Shown here: piece by piece, positions 1-7,522 of the stretch | Layout of the letters: each line of letters opens with the position of its first letter | Position numbering within the stretch: position 1 is the first letter of the stretch | From: Brachybacterium ginsengisoli | Lineage (GTDB): Bacteria > Actinomycetota > Actinomycetes > Actinomycetales > Dermabacteraceae | Assembly (NCBI RefSeq): GCF_002407065.1 | Contig: NZ_CP023564.1 | Coordinates: 1 to 64,000 of the forward strand | Reading direction: 5' to 3' | Length of the DNA stretch: 64,000 bases | Program-made: the position numbers and the translations under genes | The notes under the pieces: generated by a model | Told to the model about the DNA's origin: nothing | The model's input: the letters and a program-made list of their open reading frames with translations, nothing else | Databases searched by the model: none

Positions 1-22
1 CGTCATACTCCATGCTCGGACA

Positions 23-45
23 CGAGGAATCAGGACGATTCCTCG
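23..45. repeat. Perfect 9-bp inverted repeat upstream of the first gene
   Basis: CGAGGAATC (23-31) and GATTCCTCG (37-45) are exact reverse complements around a five-base loop. No T-run follows, so it could be the end hairpin of a gene to the left or an operator for the gene starting at 122. The rest of 1-109 shows nothing I can name. Confidence 0.5.
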
Positions 46-121
46 ACCGATGATCGACCGGAGATCCTCAGCGCCGGCTTCTGGATTCGGTGACCGATTT
101 CCCTGACCTATGGAGGCTCCC

Positions 122-1423
122 GTGGATTCCCTCTCGAACTTCGACTGGGCGGGGTTGGGACTCAAGATCCTGGCCGCCGTCGTCATCCTCGTCCTCACCG
201 CGATAGTGGCGATGCTCGTCAAGAAGGGCGTCGCCAGCCTGACGCAGAAGGTGCCCGCCCTGCGCCGTCCCGGCGTGGACGGTGCCGCCCTCGGCAACTC
301 CCTGGGCACGATCGCCTCGATGGTCGTCTGGCTCCTGGGCCTGATCATCATCCTGGGCATCTTCCAGCTCTCCCAGGTGCTCTCCCCGGTGATCTCCATG
401 CTCGAGCAGGGCCTCGGGTTCCTGCCCAACATCATCGGCGCCGTCTTCGTCTTCATCATCGGTCTCACGATCGCGAAGATCGTGCGGGCGCTCATCACCA
501 CGGCGCTGAACGCCGTCGACTTCGGGAAGCTGCTGGGCACCGCCCAGTCCGGCTTCGACAAGGCCACGGGCGGCGTGACCTCCGCCGGCCGTCCCGCCGA
601 GGCCGCCCAGGGCGCCCCGCACCCTCAGGGCGCGCAGGGTCAGCCCGGCCAGCAGCCCGGTCGTCCGGCCGCTCCGGCGTCGAAGATTCCTGAGATCCTC
701 GCCTCCGTCGTCTTCGCGCTGATCATGATCGTGGTCTCGATCGCGGCCCTGCAGATCCTCGGCATCGCCTCGATCTCCGATCCCGCCTCCGCGATGCTCA
801 CCTCGGTGTTCACCGCGATCCCGAACATCATCGCCGCCGCGGTCCTCGTGGGCATCGGCGTGCTGGTGGCCCGCTTCGTCTCCGGGCTGTTCCGCCCGAT
901 CCTCGAGGGCTCCGGCATCGACTCCTGGCTGACCAGGCAGGAGATCCTCCCGCAGGGCTCCTCGGCCACCCCGACCGTGCTGCGCGTGGTCGAGATCGCC
1001 GTGGTGCTGTTCTTCGCCGTGATGGGCGCCCAGGCGCTCGGCTTCCCGCAGGTCACCGCGATCCTCTCGGAGATCCTCGAGCTGGGCGGCAACGTCCTGT
1101 TCGGCGGTGCGATCATCGCCGCCGGCTTCTTCCTCGCGACGATCGTCGGCAAGGTGCTCAAGGGCACCGCCGGCAGCGTCGTGAAGTGGGCCGTGATCAT
1201 CCTGTTCGCCGCCATGGGCCTGAAGTCCATGGGCGTGGCCGACTCGATCATCGAGATGGCCTTCGGCGCCCTGGTGATCGGCGCCGCCGCCGCGGCGACG
1301 CTCGCCTTCGGTCTCGGCGGTCGCGAGTCCGCCGCCCGTCAGCTCGCCAAGTTCGAGAACAAGCAGGCCAGCACGCCGGCCGCTCCGGCGGCCGGTCCCG
1401 TGCCGCCGCGCCCGGAGGGCTGA
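122..1423 (+). CDS. Multi-helix membrane protein of the MscS TM-helix (PF05552-like) type
   Basis: An integral membrane protein of 433 residues. The conserved P-N-I-I-(G/A)-A helix motif occurs near residues 101 and 233, typical of the TM_helix repeats in CmpX-like mechanosensitive-channel relatives. About nine hydrophobic segments are visible; a Pro/Gln/Gly-rich linker (about 155-188) separates an N-terminal three-helix half from a C-terminal half. An ATG at 110 is in frame, but GGAGG at 112-116 sits five bases before the GTG at 122, so I prefer the GTG. A canonical MscS beta domain is not apparent, so channel activity is only inferred from family. A strong hairpin follows the stop. Confidence 0.75.
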   Translation: MDSLSNFDWAGLGLKILAAVVILVLTAIVAMLVKKGVASLTQKVPALRRPGVDGAALGNSLGTIASMVVWLLGLIIILGIFQLSQVLSPVISMLEQGLGFLPNIIGAVFVFIIGLTIAKIVRALITTALNAVDFGKLLGTAQSGFDKATGGVTSAGRPAEAAQGAPHPQGAQGQPGQQPGRPAAPASKIPEILASVVFALIMIVVSIAALQILGIASISDPASAMLTSVFTAIPNIIAAAVLVGIGVLVARFVSGLFRPILEGSGIDSWLTRQEILPQGSSATPTVLRVVEIAVVLFFAVMGAQALGFPQVTAILSEILELGGNVLFGGAIIAAGFFLATIVGKVLKGTAGSVVKWAVIILFAAMGLKSMGVADSIIEMAFGALVIGAAAAATLAFGLGGRESAARQLAKFENKQASTPAAPAAGPVPPRPEG

Positions 1424-1448
1424 TCCGCTCGGACGCAGTGCACGACGT

Positions 1449-1482
1449 CGAGGCCGCCGCGGGGATTCCTGCGGCGGCCTCG
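1449..1482 (+). terminator. Strong stem-loop after the membrane protein gene
   Basis: A perfect 12-bp stem (1449-1460 with 1471-1482) extends by three more pairs, one of them G-U, to leave a four-base loop. There is no T-tract, as is common in high-GC actinobacteria. It lies 26 bases after the stop and before a TACGGT -10-like box at 1503-1508 for the next gene, so it probably separates the two transcripts. Confidence 0.65.
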
Positions 1483-1542
1483 CCTCGTCCCGGGCACCGG
1501 TGCTACGGTCGGGATCCCGACGCCCCGACGTGAGGAGACGCC

Positions 1543-2097
1543 ATGAGCAGCACTCTCGAAGGACGCACGATCCTCCTGCTGAGCAGCAACTTCGGCACGG
1601 AGACGGACGAGATCCGCGGGCCCCTCGCCGCGCTGCGCGAGGCCGGTGCGACCGTCACCGTGGCCGCCCCGGAGACCGGAGTGGTCACCACGCTGGAGCG
1701 GGACCGTGATCCCGGCCCCGAGGTCCCGGTGGACATCACCTACGACAGCGCGACCGCCGCCGACTACGACGCCCTGGTGCTGCCCGGCGGCACCCTGAAC
1801 GCCGACTCCCTGCGCACCGACGAGACCGCGACCGCCCTGGTCCGCTCGTTCGCGACCGACGGCAAGCCCGTCGCGGCGATCTGCCACGCCCCCTGGCTGC
1901 TGGTCGAGACGGGCCTCGCCGAGGGTCGGCGGCTCACCTCCGTCCCGACCATCCGCACCGACCTGACCAATGCCGGTGCGCAGTGGGTGGACGAGGAGGT
2001 GGTGGTCGACGACTCCGGCGGCCACCTGCTCATCACCTCGCGCACCCCCGATGATCTCGACGCCTTCCACGCCGCGATCATCGACGCACTCTGCTGA
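1543..2097 (+). CDS. DJ-1/PfpI family protein (class I glutamine amidotransferase-like)
   Basis: A 184-residue DJ-1/PfpI-superfamily protein. The nucleophile elbow A-I-C-H-A-P-W places the reactive cysteine at residue 114 followed by His115, and the L-P-G-G turn lies at 80-83; both are hallmarks of the PfpI/YhbO-like general-stress group. Members include deglycase/chaperone-like proteins and peptidases, and the sequence does not settle which. GAGGAG stands a few bases before the ATG. A TGCTACGGT extended -10 at 1500-1508 is a plausible promoter. The small acidic gene at 2117 follows within 20 bases and is probably cotranscribed. Confidence 0.85.
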   Translation: MSSTLEGRTILLLSSNFGTETDEIRGPLAALREAGATVTVAAPETGVVTTLERDRDPGPEVPVDITYDSATAADYDALVLPGGTLNADSLRTDETATALVRSFATDGKPVAAICHAPWLLVETGLAEGRRLTSVPTIRTDLTNAGAQWVDEEVVVDDSGGHLLITSRTPDDLDAFHAAIIDALC

Positions 2098-2116
2098 ACC
2101 GACCGAGGAGAACACC

Positions 2117-2350
2117 ATGACGCAGCCGCAGGAGCCTCTCGAAGACTTCGAGGCCGACGAGACCAGCATCGACGACGCCCTGGAGGCGGGCCGCGTCGCC
2201 GGCGAGGATCCCGGATCCCGCCACGCCGACGGCTACGGCCTCGACGCGGACCTCGAGCGGGGCGGCGACGACTCCGCGGCCTCCGAGCAGGGCAACCGGG
2301 ACGAGGATCGCATGGAGGCGGACGTCCCCGAGGAGCTCCCGGAGCTCTGA
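2117..2350 (+). CDS. Small acidic hypothetical protein
   Basis: A 77-residue, strongly acidic protein (Glu/Asp make up about a third) with no hydrophobic segment, probably disordered and cytosolic. The start is fixed by GAGGAG seven bases before ATG 2117; the frame is open further upstream but only over the PfpI gene. Cotranscription with the PfpI protein suggests a stress role, which is guilt by association only. I recognise no family. The TGA stop is part of a palindrome shared with the convergent DUF4091 gene. Confidence 0.7.
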   Translation: MTQPQEPLEDFEADETSIDDALEAGRVAGEDPGSRHADGYGLDADLERGGDDSAASEQGNRDEDRMEADVPEELPEL

Positions 2351-2361
2351 GCCCCGCTCAG
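2347..2361. terminator. Palindrome holding both stop codons of a convergent pair
   Basis: CTGAGC (2347-2352) pairs exactly with GCTCAG (2356-2361) around CCC. The plus-strand TGA (2348-2350) and the minus-strand stop (2358-2360) both lie in the stem. It probably acts as a short bidirectional end hairpin. Confidence 0.45.
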
Positions 2362-4004
2362 CCCGCCGCGAGCGCGGCGAGGATCCGCTCGTCCACTGCG
2401 CGGCGGGCGGCCAGGTGCTGCTCGACGTCATACGAGAAGGACGAGTACGTCAGCGTGCCGCCCTCGTCGACCAGCGCGACCGCGCTGGGCCGATCGGTGA
2501 GCTCGGCGAGCCAGGTCAGGGCCCGATGGTCCGCCATGGCCTGGGCGAACACCCGATGACGCAGCGAGAGCCAGGGCGTGCCGCCCGGGCCCGGGTAGAC
2601 GGCGAAGGAGTCGCCGCCGAAGAAGGGCCCGCCCGCGCAGGTGTCCTCGAAGGGATCGATCGGGCGCAGGGCGAACTGCGCCCACCAGAAGTTGAAGCCC
2701 CAGTGCAGGAACCCGGGGGCGTCGAAGGCGAACAGCTGCCGGCCCAGCACCCGGTTGCGCACCGAGGGCTGGGCGATGAAGCGGTTGGCGACGTCCCGGT
2801 TCTGGGAGACGCAGTAGTAGACCCAGGGGCGTCGGCCGGCCTCGAGGAAGGGGCCGACGTGGTTCGTCGCCACGATCGGGGTGTCCACCACGCCCTGCTC
2901 GGCGAAGGCCAGGGAGCTCAGGGCGTCGACGACGTCGGCGCCCTCGAGGAGGTCCGCGACCTGCGCCTTCGCGGCGCGGTAGGGCTCGAGCTGGTCCTCG
3001 TGGGGCTCGTCGGAGATGTGCCAGAGCACCTGGCCGCCCCAGTGCTCCTCGAGATGGGAGCGCAGCGCCGGGACCAGGGTCTCGAGGAGGCGGCGGTACT
3101 CCGGGGAGGTCGCCGGGACGTGCCAGCCGAAGCGGTGCTCGAGGCCGTCGGCCGTCTCCACCTGGATCGCCGGGGTGTGCTGGGCTCCCCACTGCGTGAA
3201 CAGGTGGGCGATCTCGATGCCGGTGAAGCCCAGGTGCTCGCAGATCCCCAGCCAGCGGTCCAGGAGCGTGAGGTCGACGATGTACTCGCCCTGCTCCTCG
3301 CGGATGCCCACGAGCTGCACGAACGGGCGCGTGGTGCCCTCGGCGGTGTCCAGCGGCGGGGTCCAGGTGGGGGTGAGCACGCTGGTCACGTCCATCTCCC
3401 GCGCCGAGGCGAGGAAGGCCTCGATGAGCTCCCAATGCCGCTCGGAGAACACCGGGGTGTCGTAGTACGTCGAGAGGCTGTCGGCGTGGAACCAGTGGGT
3501 GTTCGTGATCGTGAGCGGCGGCAGGGCATGCGGGTGCACGAGCAGGGTCGCGGTGTGCTCGGCGAGCACCGGCCCGCCCTCGGTGTCCGAGAGGGCGATC
3601 GTGAGCTCGTGGGTGCCGGGCTCGGCGTCGACGACGTCGATCCAGAGCGCCTCCCAGATCCCGCGGCCCAGCTCCACGGTCTCGTCGGCGAGCGGCTCGA
3701 GCAGGTCGGGGTACTCGCCCGGCGTCGTGGCGAGGTAGTGCTCGTCGGCGTCCTCGGGGGCGGGATGGGAGACCGGGACGCGACGCACGGCGTGGACCCG
3801 GGCGCGATCGACGAGGTCTCCGGACAGGCGCACCCGCAGGGAGGACGGATCAGGAGATGCGCCGTCGTCGAGGCGCACGGCGATCTGCAGCGAGAGCACC
3901 TCTCCGAGGAATCCGGAGGCGTGCGCACCGCCGATCAGCGTCGCCGGGCGCGGGGAGTCCGCTCCCAGCACCTTCTCCAGCGAATCGATCAGGACTGACT
4001 GCAC
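2358..4004 (-). CDS. DUF4091 (glycoside hydrolase 123-like) protein
   Basis: A 548-residue soluble protein resembling the DUF4091 family, whose C-terminal TIM-barrel part is related to GH123 beta-N-acetylgalactosaminidases. Supporting features are aromatic-rich barrel segments (for example H-W-G-F-N-F-W-W near residue 455), L-W-H-I-S-D-E-P-H near 340 as a candidate acidic active-site strand, and a beta-sandwich-like N-terminal third. The GTG at 4004 is chosen because GAGGAG precedes it by five bases; an upstream ATG at 4118 would add 38 unlikely residues. There is no signal peptide, so intracellular action on an imported sugar is inferred. The substrate is unknown. Confidence 0.7.
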   Translation of the reverse strand: MQSVLIDSLEKVLGADSPRPATLIGGAHASGFLGEVLSLQIAVRLDDGASPDPSSLRVRLSGDLVDRARVHAVRRVPVSHPAPEDADEHYLATTPGEYPDLLEPLADETVELGRGIWEALWIDVVDAEPGTHELTIALSDTEGGPVLAEHTATLLVHPHALPPLTITNTHWFHADSLSTYYDTPVFSERHWELIEAFLASAREMDVTSVLTPTWTPPLDTAEGTTRPFVQLVGIREEQGEYIVDLTLLDRWLGICEHLGFTGIEIAHLFTQWGAQHTPAIQVETADGLEHRFGWHVPATSPEYRRLLETLVPALRSHLEEHWGGQVLWHISDEPHEDQLEPYRAAKAQVADLLEGADVVDALSSLAFAEQGVVDTPIVATNHVGPFLEAGRRPWVYYCVSQNRDVANRFIAQPSVRNRVLGRQLFAFDAPGFLHWGFNFWWAQFALRPIDPFEDTCAGGPFFGGDSFAVYPGPGGTPWLSLRHRVFAQAMADHRALTWLAELTDRPSAVALVDEGGTLTYSSFSYDVEQHLAARRAVDERILAALAAG

Positions 4005-4079
4005 AGGGCTCTCCTCGGGAGGGACGGCGGCGTCGCAGGGCCTCGTGGCCCGCGACCATCCTTCCACCGTTTTAATCCG

Positions 4080-4108
4080 TTGACCCTCCCGTCGGCCGGT
4101 CCTACCGT
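4080..4108 (+). promoter_or_regulatory. Sigma-70-type promoter of the 4.1-kb leader RNA
   Basis: TTGACC (4080-4085), a 17-base spacer, and TACCGT (4103-4108) form one of the best -35/-10 pairs in the window. Transcription would start near 4114-4117, just upstream of a perfect Shine-Dalgarno at 4123. The 304 bases between the divergent genes (4005-4309) hold this promoter, the short ORF at 4141, two RNA folds and a second promoter at 4297. Confidence 0.6.
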
Positions 4109-4122
4109 GGTCGAACACACGG

Positions 4123-4156
4123 AAGGAGGTGATCCGAGAAGTGATTTCTTATCGGA
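4123..4156 (+). promoter_or_regulatory. Perfect extended Shine-Dalgarno overlapping a start-codon hairpin
   Basis: AAGGAGGTGATCC (4123-4135) is complementary to the 3' end of 16S rRNA over 13 bases, much longer than other ribosome sites here. A hairpin follows: TCCGA (4133-4137) pairs with TCGGA (4152-4156) and AAG (4139-4141) with CTT (4148-4150), placing the GTG at 4141 in the fold. This could gate initiation on the following 12-codon ORF. Confidence 0.55.
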
Positions 4157-4179
4157 CTTGTGAGGTGGCTCGCCGCTGA
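4141..4179 (+). CDS. Candidate leader peptide of 12 residues with rare codons
   Basis: GTG 4141 lies five bases after the perfect Shine-Dalgarno and opens a 12-codon frame (MISYRTCEVARR) ending at TGA 4177. Codons 2-4, 6 and 7 (ATT, TCT, TAT, ACT, TGT) all end in T, although C/G-ending codons dominate every neighbouring gene. Strong initiation followed by rare codons looks like a ribosome-stalling or attenuator leader, or a ribosome-loading RNA. I know no matching family. It is not in frame with the hydrolase at 4310. Confidence 0.4.
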   Translation: MISYRTCEVARR

Positions 4180-4225
4180 GGCGACCGTTCATCCGGACGC
4201 GCAGCGAATTCCACCGAGCTGCCGG

Positions 4226-4282
4226 GACCCCCAGGGGTCGGAACTCGTCCCTCCGACCAGCGCACCGCGCGACCTGGGGGTC
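4226..4282 (+). ncRNA. Nested RNA stem-loop downstream of the leader ORF
   Basis: GACCCCCAGG (4226-4235) pairs with CCTGGGGGTC (4273-4282); inside it GGTCGGA (4236-4242) pairs with TCCGACC (4252-4258). The left arm can instead close on itself as GACCCC-CA-GGGGTC (4226-4239), so two exclusive folds exist, as in an attenuator. TCTT follows the outer stem. It precedes the hydrolase start by 27 bases. Confidence 0.45.
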
Positions 4283-4309
4283 TTCCCCTGCCCGAGTACC
4301 CTTCCCCTC

Positions 4310-4906
4310 ATGACCAGCACCCTGCCTCCCGACGAGCACCGGCCCGTGATCCTCCTGCTCCACGGCCTCGGCAGCCACGAGGGGGACCTCGCCGCCCTCA
4401 CCGGCTTCCTGCCGGAGGACTTCGACTACGTCGCGCTGCGGGGGATCCTCGCCCACGGTCCGGGCTACGCCTGGTTCGAGATGCCGGTGGACCCCGATCG
4501 CCCCGAGGCGATCACGCCCGCGGCCGAGGCCGTCGAGGGCTGGATCGCGGAGCAGGACCGCCGTGTGGTCGGCGCGATCGGCTTCTCCCAGGGCGGGCTC
4601 CTGGCCCTGCACCTGCTGCGGCGCGATGCCCGCGCTCTCGATTTCGTCGTGAACCTCTCCGGCCGTCCCTTCCCGGCGCCGATGCGCGGTGATGACGCGC
4701 TCGCCGACGTGCGACCGCCGGTCTTCTGGGGTCACGGCGGCCTGGACCCGCTGTTCGACGAAAAGATCGAGGAGCAGGTGCGCGAGTTTTTGAGCGCCCG
4801 CACCCGGCTCGAGGAGGAGCGCAGGCCCCACCTCGGCCACGCCGTCGACGAGGTCGAGCTGCGCGCCCTCGCGGGCTTCCTGGAGCGGCGGGCGGCGGAT
4901 CTCTGA
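4310..4906 (+). CDS. Alpha/beta hydrolase of the phospholipase/carboxylesterase type
   Basis: A 198-residue serine hydrolase. The oxyanion strand L-L-L-H-G-L-G is at 15-21, the nucleophile elbow G-F-S-Q-G-G places Ser93, and Asp146 (G-L-D-P) and His177 complete the triad. The family cleaves acyl esters or thioesters in the cytosol; the substrate is not evident. A GTG at 4160 in the same frame would add 50 residues without homologous character, so I use ATG 4310. TACCCT (4297-4302) ends seven bases before this ATG with no Shine-Dalgarno, which suggests a leaderless transcript separate from the structured RNA upstream. Confidence 0.85.
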   Translation: MTSTLPPDEHRPVILLLHGLGSHEGDLAALTGFLPEDFDYVALRGILAHGPGYAWFEMPVDPDRPEAITPAAEAVEGWIAEQDRRVVGAIGFSQGGLLALHLLRRDARALDFVVNLSGRPFPAPMRGDDALADVRPPVFWGHGGLDPLFDEKIEEQVREFLSARTRLEEERRPHLGHAVDEVELRALAGFLERRAADL

Positions 4907-4928
4907 GGCGTCCTGCACAGCCCGCCCC

Positions 4929-4960
4929 GCACCCAGGGTGCAGGTTGTAGCATTCCTGCA
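4929..4960. promoter_or_regulatory. Overlapping palindromes around a -10-like box before the CNNM pair
   Basis: GCACCCAGGGTGC (4929-4941) is a perfect palindrome, and TGCAGG (4939-4944) with CCTGCA (4955-4960) forms a second inverted repeat that brackets TAGCAT (4948-4953), a -10-like hexamer. The arrangement suggests a repressor site over the promoter of the transporter operon. No regulator is encoded beside it. Confidence 0.4.
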
Positions 4961-5004
4961 TCCCCCACCGAGACACGGCGGGGCATGAGGAGCACCAGGA
5001 GATC

Positions 5005-5097
5005 ATGAGCGCCGCCAGCGACGCACCCAGTGACAGTCCCAGGCCTTCGGGCCTGCACTCACTCACAGCACTCGAGGGGATCCGTCCATGGATCTGA
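5005..5097 (+). CDS. Translated leader (30 residues) overlapping the CNNM gene start
   Basis: ATG 5005 follows CAGGAG by five bases and opens 30 codons ending with TGA 5095, so the frame overlaps the ATG of the transporter gene (5088) by ten bases in another frame. The peptide has four prolines (residues 8, 12, 14 and 28). A CAGGCC-TTCG-GGCCTG hairpin (5040-5055) lies within it. The geometry suggests translational coupling or a proline-sensitive leader like mgtL before Salmonella mgtA; that comparison is inference. Confidence 0.4.
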   Translation: MSAASDAPSDSPRPSGLHSLTALEGIRPWI

Positions 5098-6452
5098 TCG
5101 GTCCCCTCGTCTCCCTGGCGATCGGCCTCGTGCTCATCGCCGCCTGCGGCGGCTTCGTCGCCGCGGAGTTCTCCCTGATCACCGCCAACCGCAATGAGGT
5201 GGAGGCGGCCGCCGCCTCCGGCGACAAGCGCGCCGGCGGTGTCCTGCAGGGCATGAAGACCCTCTCCACGCAGCTCTCCGGGGCGCAGCTGGGGATCACG
5301 GTCACCAACCTGGGCATCGGCTTCCTCGCCGAGCCCGCGATCGCCGCCCTGATCGGCCCCCTCCTCGTGGACGCGGGACTCGGCGCGGTCGCCGCCCGCT
5401 CCGTCTCCGTCACGATCGCCCTGGTGCTCGCCACCGGGATGACGATGATCTTCGGCGAGCTGGTCCCCAAGAACCTCGCGATCGCCGAGCCGCTGCGCAC
5501 GGCGAAGGTCGTGGTCGGCTTCCAGCGACTGTTCACCACGATCTTCAAGCTGCCCATCCGCCTGTTCAACGGCAACGCCAACGCCGTGGTCCGCGCGCTC
5601 GGCGTCGAGCCGCAGGAGGAGCTGAGCTCCGCCCGCAGCGCCGACGAGCTGTCGGTGCTGGTCAAGCGCTCGGCGGATGAGGGCGCCCTCGCGGAGGAGA
5701 CCGCCTCGCTCGTGCAGCGCACGCTCGCCTTCGGCGATCGTCGGGCGCATGACGCGATGGTCCCCCGCGGCCGCATGGACTCCCTCGAGGTCGACGAGAC
5801 CGTCGCGGATATGCTCGAGCTGGCTCGTGTCACCGGCCACTCGCGCTTCCCCGTGCTGGACGACGAGAACGAGATCGTGGGCGTCGCCCACATCCGCCAC
5901 GGCCTCGCCGTGCCCTTCGACGAGCGGCCCACCACCCGGGTCGACGCCGTCATGGGCACCGCGACCTTCGTGCCGGACACCGTGCCGCTGGATGACCTCA
6001 TGGACACCCTGCGCTCGGGCGGCCTGCAGATGGCCGTCGTGGTCGACGAGTTCGGCGACCACGCCGGGCTCATCACCCTCGAGGACCTCGTCGAGGAGAT
6101 CGTCGGCGAGGTGCGCGACGAGCACGACGAAGAGACCGACGACACCCCGGAGCCCGACGGCTCCTGGGATCTCGACGCCCGGATGCGGCCCGACGAGGCC
6201 ACGGAGCGCCTCGCCGTCACCGTGCCCGAGCACGAGGACTACGACACCCTCGGCGGGCTCGTGACCATGGAGCTCGGCCGCCTCGCGGAGGTCGGCGACG
6301 AGGTCGTGGTCGACACCGATCCCGCCCCGGGGGAGACCCCGGCCCGGCTGCGGATCCAGGTCACCGAGGTGGACGGCATGCGGATCGAGACGGTCCACGT
6401 GAAGGTCGAAGCGCTCCCCGATGAGAACGCGGACGAGGAGGACGGACGATGA
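5088..6452 (+). CDS. HlyC/CorC family transporter, full length (CNNM, CBS pair, CorC_HlyC)
   Basis: A 454-residue inner-membrane protein. The N-terminal CNNM/DUF21 region (about 1-190) has four hydrophobic segments and the typical F-G-E-L-V-P-K-N motif near 123-130. A CBS pair spans about 205-345 (S-R-F-P-V-L-D-D near 258 and G-L-I-T-L-E-D-L-V-E-E near 325), followed by a C-terminal CorC_HlyC domain. The family is linked to Mg2+/Co2+ transport and resistance. GAGGGG precedes the ATG, and the gene overlaps the leader ORF at 5005. Its stop overlaps the start of the paralogue at 6449, so the two are translationally coupled and may form a heteromer. Confidence 0.9.
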   Translation: MDLIGPLVSLAIGLVLIAACGGFVAAEFSLITANRNEVEAAAASGDKRAGGVLQGMKTLSTQLSGAQLGITVTNLGIGFLAEPAIAALIGPLLVDAGLGAVAARSVSVTIALVLATGMTMIFGELVPKNLAIAEPLRTAKVVVGFQRLFTTIFKLPIRLFNGNANAVVRALGVEPQEELSSARSADELSVLVKRSADEGALAEETASLVQRTLAFGDRRAHDAMVPRGRMDSLEVDETVADMLELARVTGHSRFPVLDDENEIVGVAHIRHGLAVPFDERPTTRVDAVMGTATFVPDTVPLDDLMDTLRSGGLQMAVVVDEFGDHAGLITLEDLVEEIVGEVRDEHDEETDDTPEPDGSWDLDARMRPDEATERLAVTVPEHEDYDTLGGLVTMELGRLAEVGDEVVVDTDPAPGETPARLRIQVTEVDGMRIETVHVKVEALPDENADEEDGR

Positions 6453-7489
6453 GCACCGGAACCGGACTCGCCCTCACCCTCCTGCTGCTGGTCCTGAACG
6501 CCTTCTTCGTCGGCGCCGAGTTCGCGCTGATCTCCGCCCGGCGCTCGATCATCGAGCCGAGGGCGCTCGAGGGCAGGTGGGCCGCGAAGGTCACCCTCTC
6601 CGCGATGGAGCAGGTCTCGCTCATGATGGCCGGCGCGCAGATGGGCATCACCGTGTCCTCCCTCGCGCTCGGCGCGATCAGCGAGCCCGCCATCGCGCAC
6701 CTGCTCGAGGTGCCGCTGGAGGCGTTCGGCGTGCCGGGAGCCTTCACCCACCCGATCGCCTTCGTGATCGCGCTGGCACTGGTCACCTACCTGCACGTGG
6801 TCTTCGGCGAGATGGTGCCCAAGAACATCGCGCTCGCCGGGCCGGAGCGGATGGCTCTGATCCTCGCCCCGATCCTGATGGGCGTGGTCACCGTGCTGCG
6901 CCCCGTGCTGTGGCTGCTGAACTCCTGCGGCAACCTGGTGCTGCGGATGCTCGGTGTCACCCCGAAGGACGAGGTCACCAGCGTCTTCACCCGCAACGAG
7001 GTGGCGGCGATGGTCAGCGAGTCCCGCGAGGGCGGCCTGCTCGAGGACAACGACGAGGCGCTCCTGCTGGGCGCGCTCCGCTTCGAGGCCCGCAGCGTCG
7101 CCAACCTCGTGATCCCGCTCGACCAGGTCTCCAGCCTGCCCGACGGCGTCACCGCCGCCCAGGCCGAGGCCGCCGCCGTGGAGGGCTACTCGCGCTTCCC
7201 GGTGCGGGGCCCCGGGGGCGCGCTGATGGGCTACGTCCACATCAAGGACCTGCTGGACTCGGTGCAGGAGCACCGCGACCAGCCGATCCCCGCGGAGCGC
7301 ATCCGCACCCTGCCCCGCGTCGGCGGCGACCAGCCGCTGCGGGACGCGCTCGCCGAGATGCAGGACTCCGGTGCTCATCTCGGCGCGGCGACCGACGAGA
7401 GCGGCGAGGTCATCGGCATCGTCACCCTCGAGGACATGCTCGAGGAGCTCGTGGGCCAGATCCGCGACGACTCGCGGCTCGCGGCCTGA
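6449..7489 (+). CDS. HlyC/CorC family transporter lacking the C-terminal domain
   Basis: A 346-residue paralogue of the preceding protein, sharing the CNNM region (F-G-E-M-V-P-K-N near 120) and the CBS pair (S-R-F-P-V near 248; I-G-I-V-T-L-E-D near 325). It ends about fifteen residues after the second CBS domain and has no CorC_HlyC domain, so it is shorter than its partner by about 100 residues. Such long-short tandem pairs recur in actinobacteria. The ATG overlaps the previous stop as ATGA. Mg2+/Co2+-related transport is inferred from family. Confidence 0.88.
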   Translation: MSTGTGLALTLLLLVLNAFFVGAEFALISARRSIIEPRALEGRWAAKVTLSAMEQVSLMMAGAQMGITVSSLALGAISEPAIAHLLEVPLEAFGVPGAFTHPIAFVIALALVTYLHVVFGEMVPKNIALAGPERMALILAPILMGVVTVLRPVLWLLNSCGNLVLRMLGVTPKDEVTSVFTRNEVAAMVSESREGGLLEDNDEALLLGALRFEARSVANLVIPLDQVSSLPDGVTAAQAEAAAVEGYSRFPVRGPGGALMGYVHIKDLLDSVQEHRDQPIPAERIRTLPRVGGDQPLRDALAEMQDSGAHLGAATDESGEVIGIVTLEDMLEELVGQIRDDSRLAA

Positions 7490-7522
7490 CCGGGTCGCCT
7501 CTTTCCCTTCCCAGGAGCCCCT

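Noticed and set aside
2415-3998. Plus-strand frame of 527 codons opposite the DUF4091 gene
   Set aside because: Its translation has the low-complexity Arg/Gly/Val/Glu pattern of antisense shadows in GC-rich DNA and no recognisable domain.
4123-4135. Fragment of a 16S rRNA gene on the minus strand
   Set aside because: Only 13 bases match, no other rRNA sequence flanks them, and a start codon lies five bases after, so an extended Shine-Dalgarno is the better reading.
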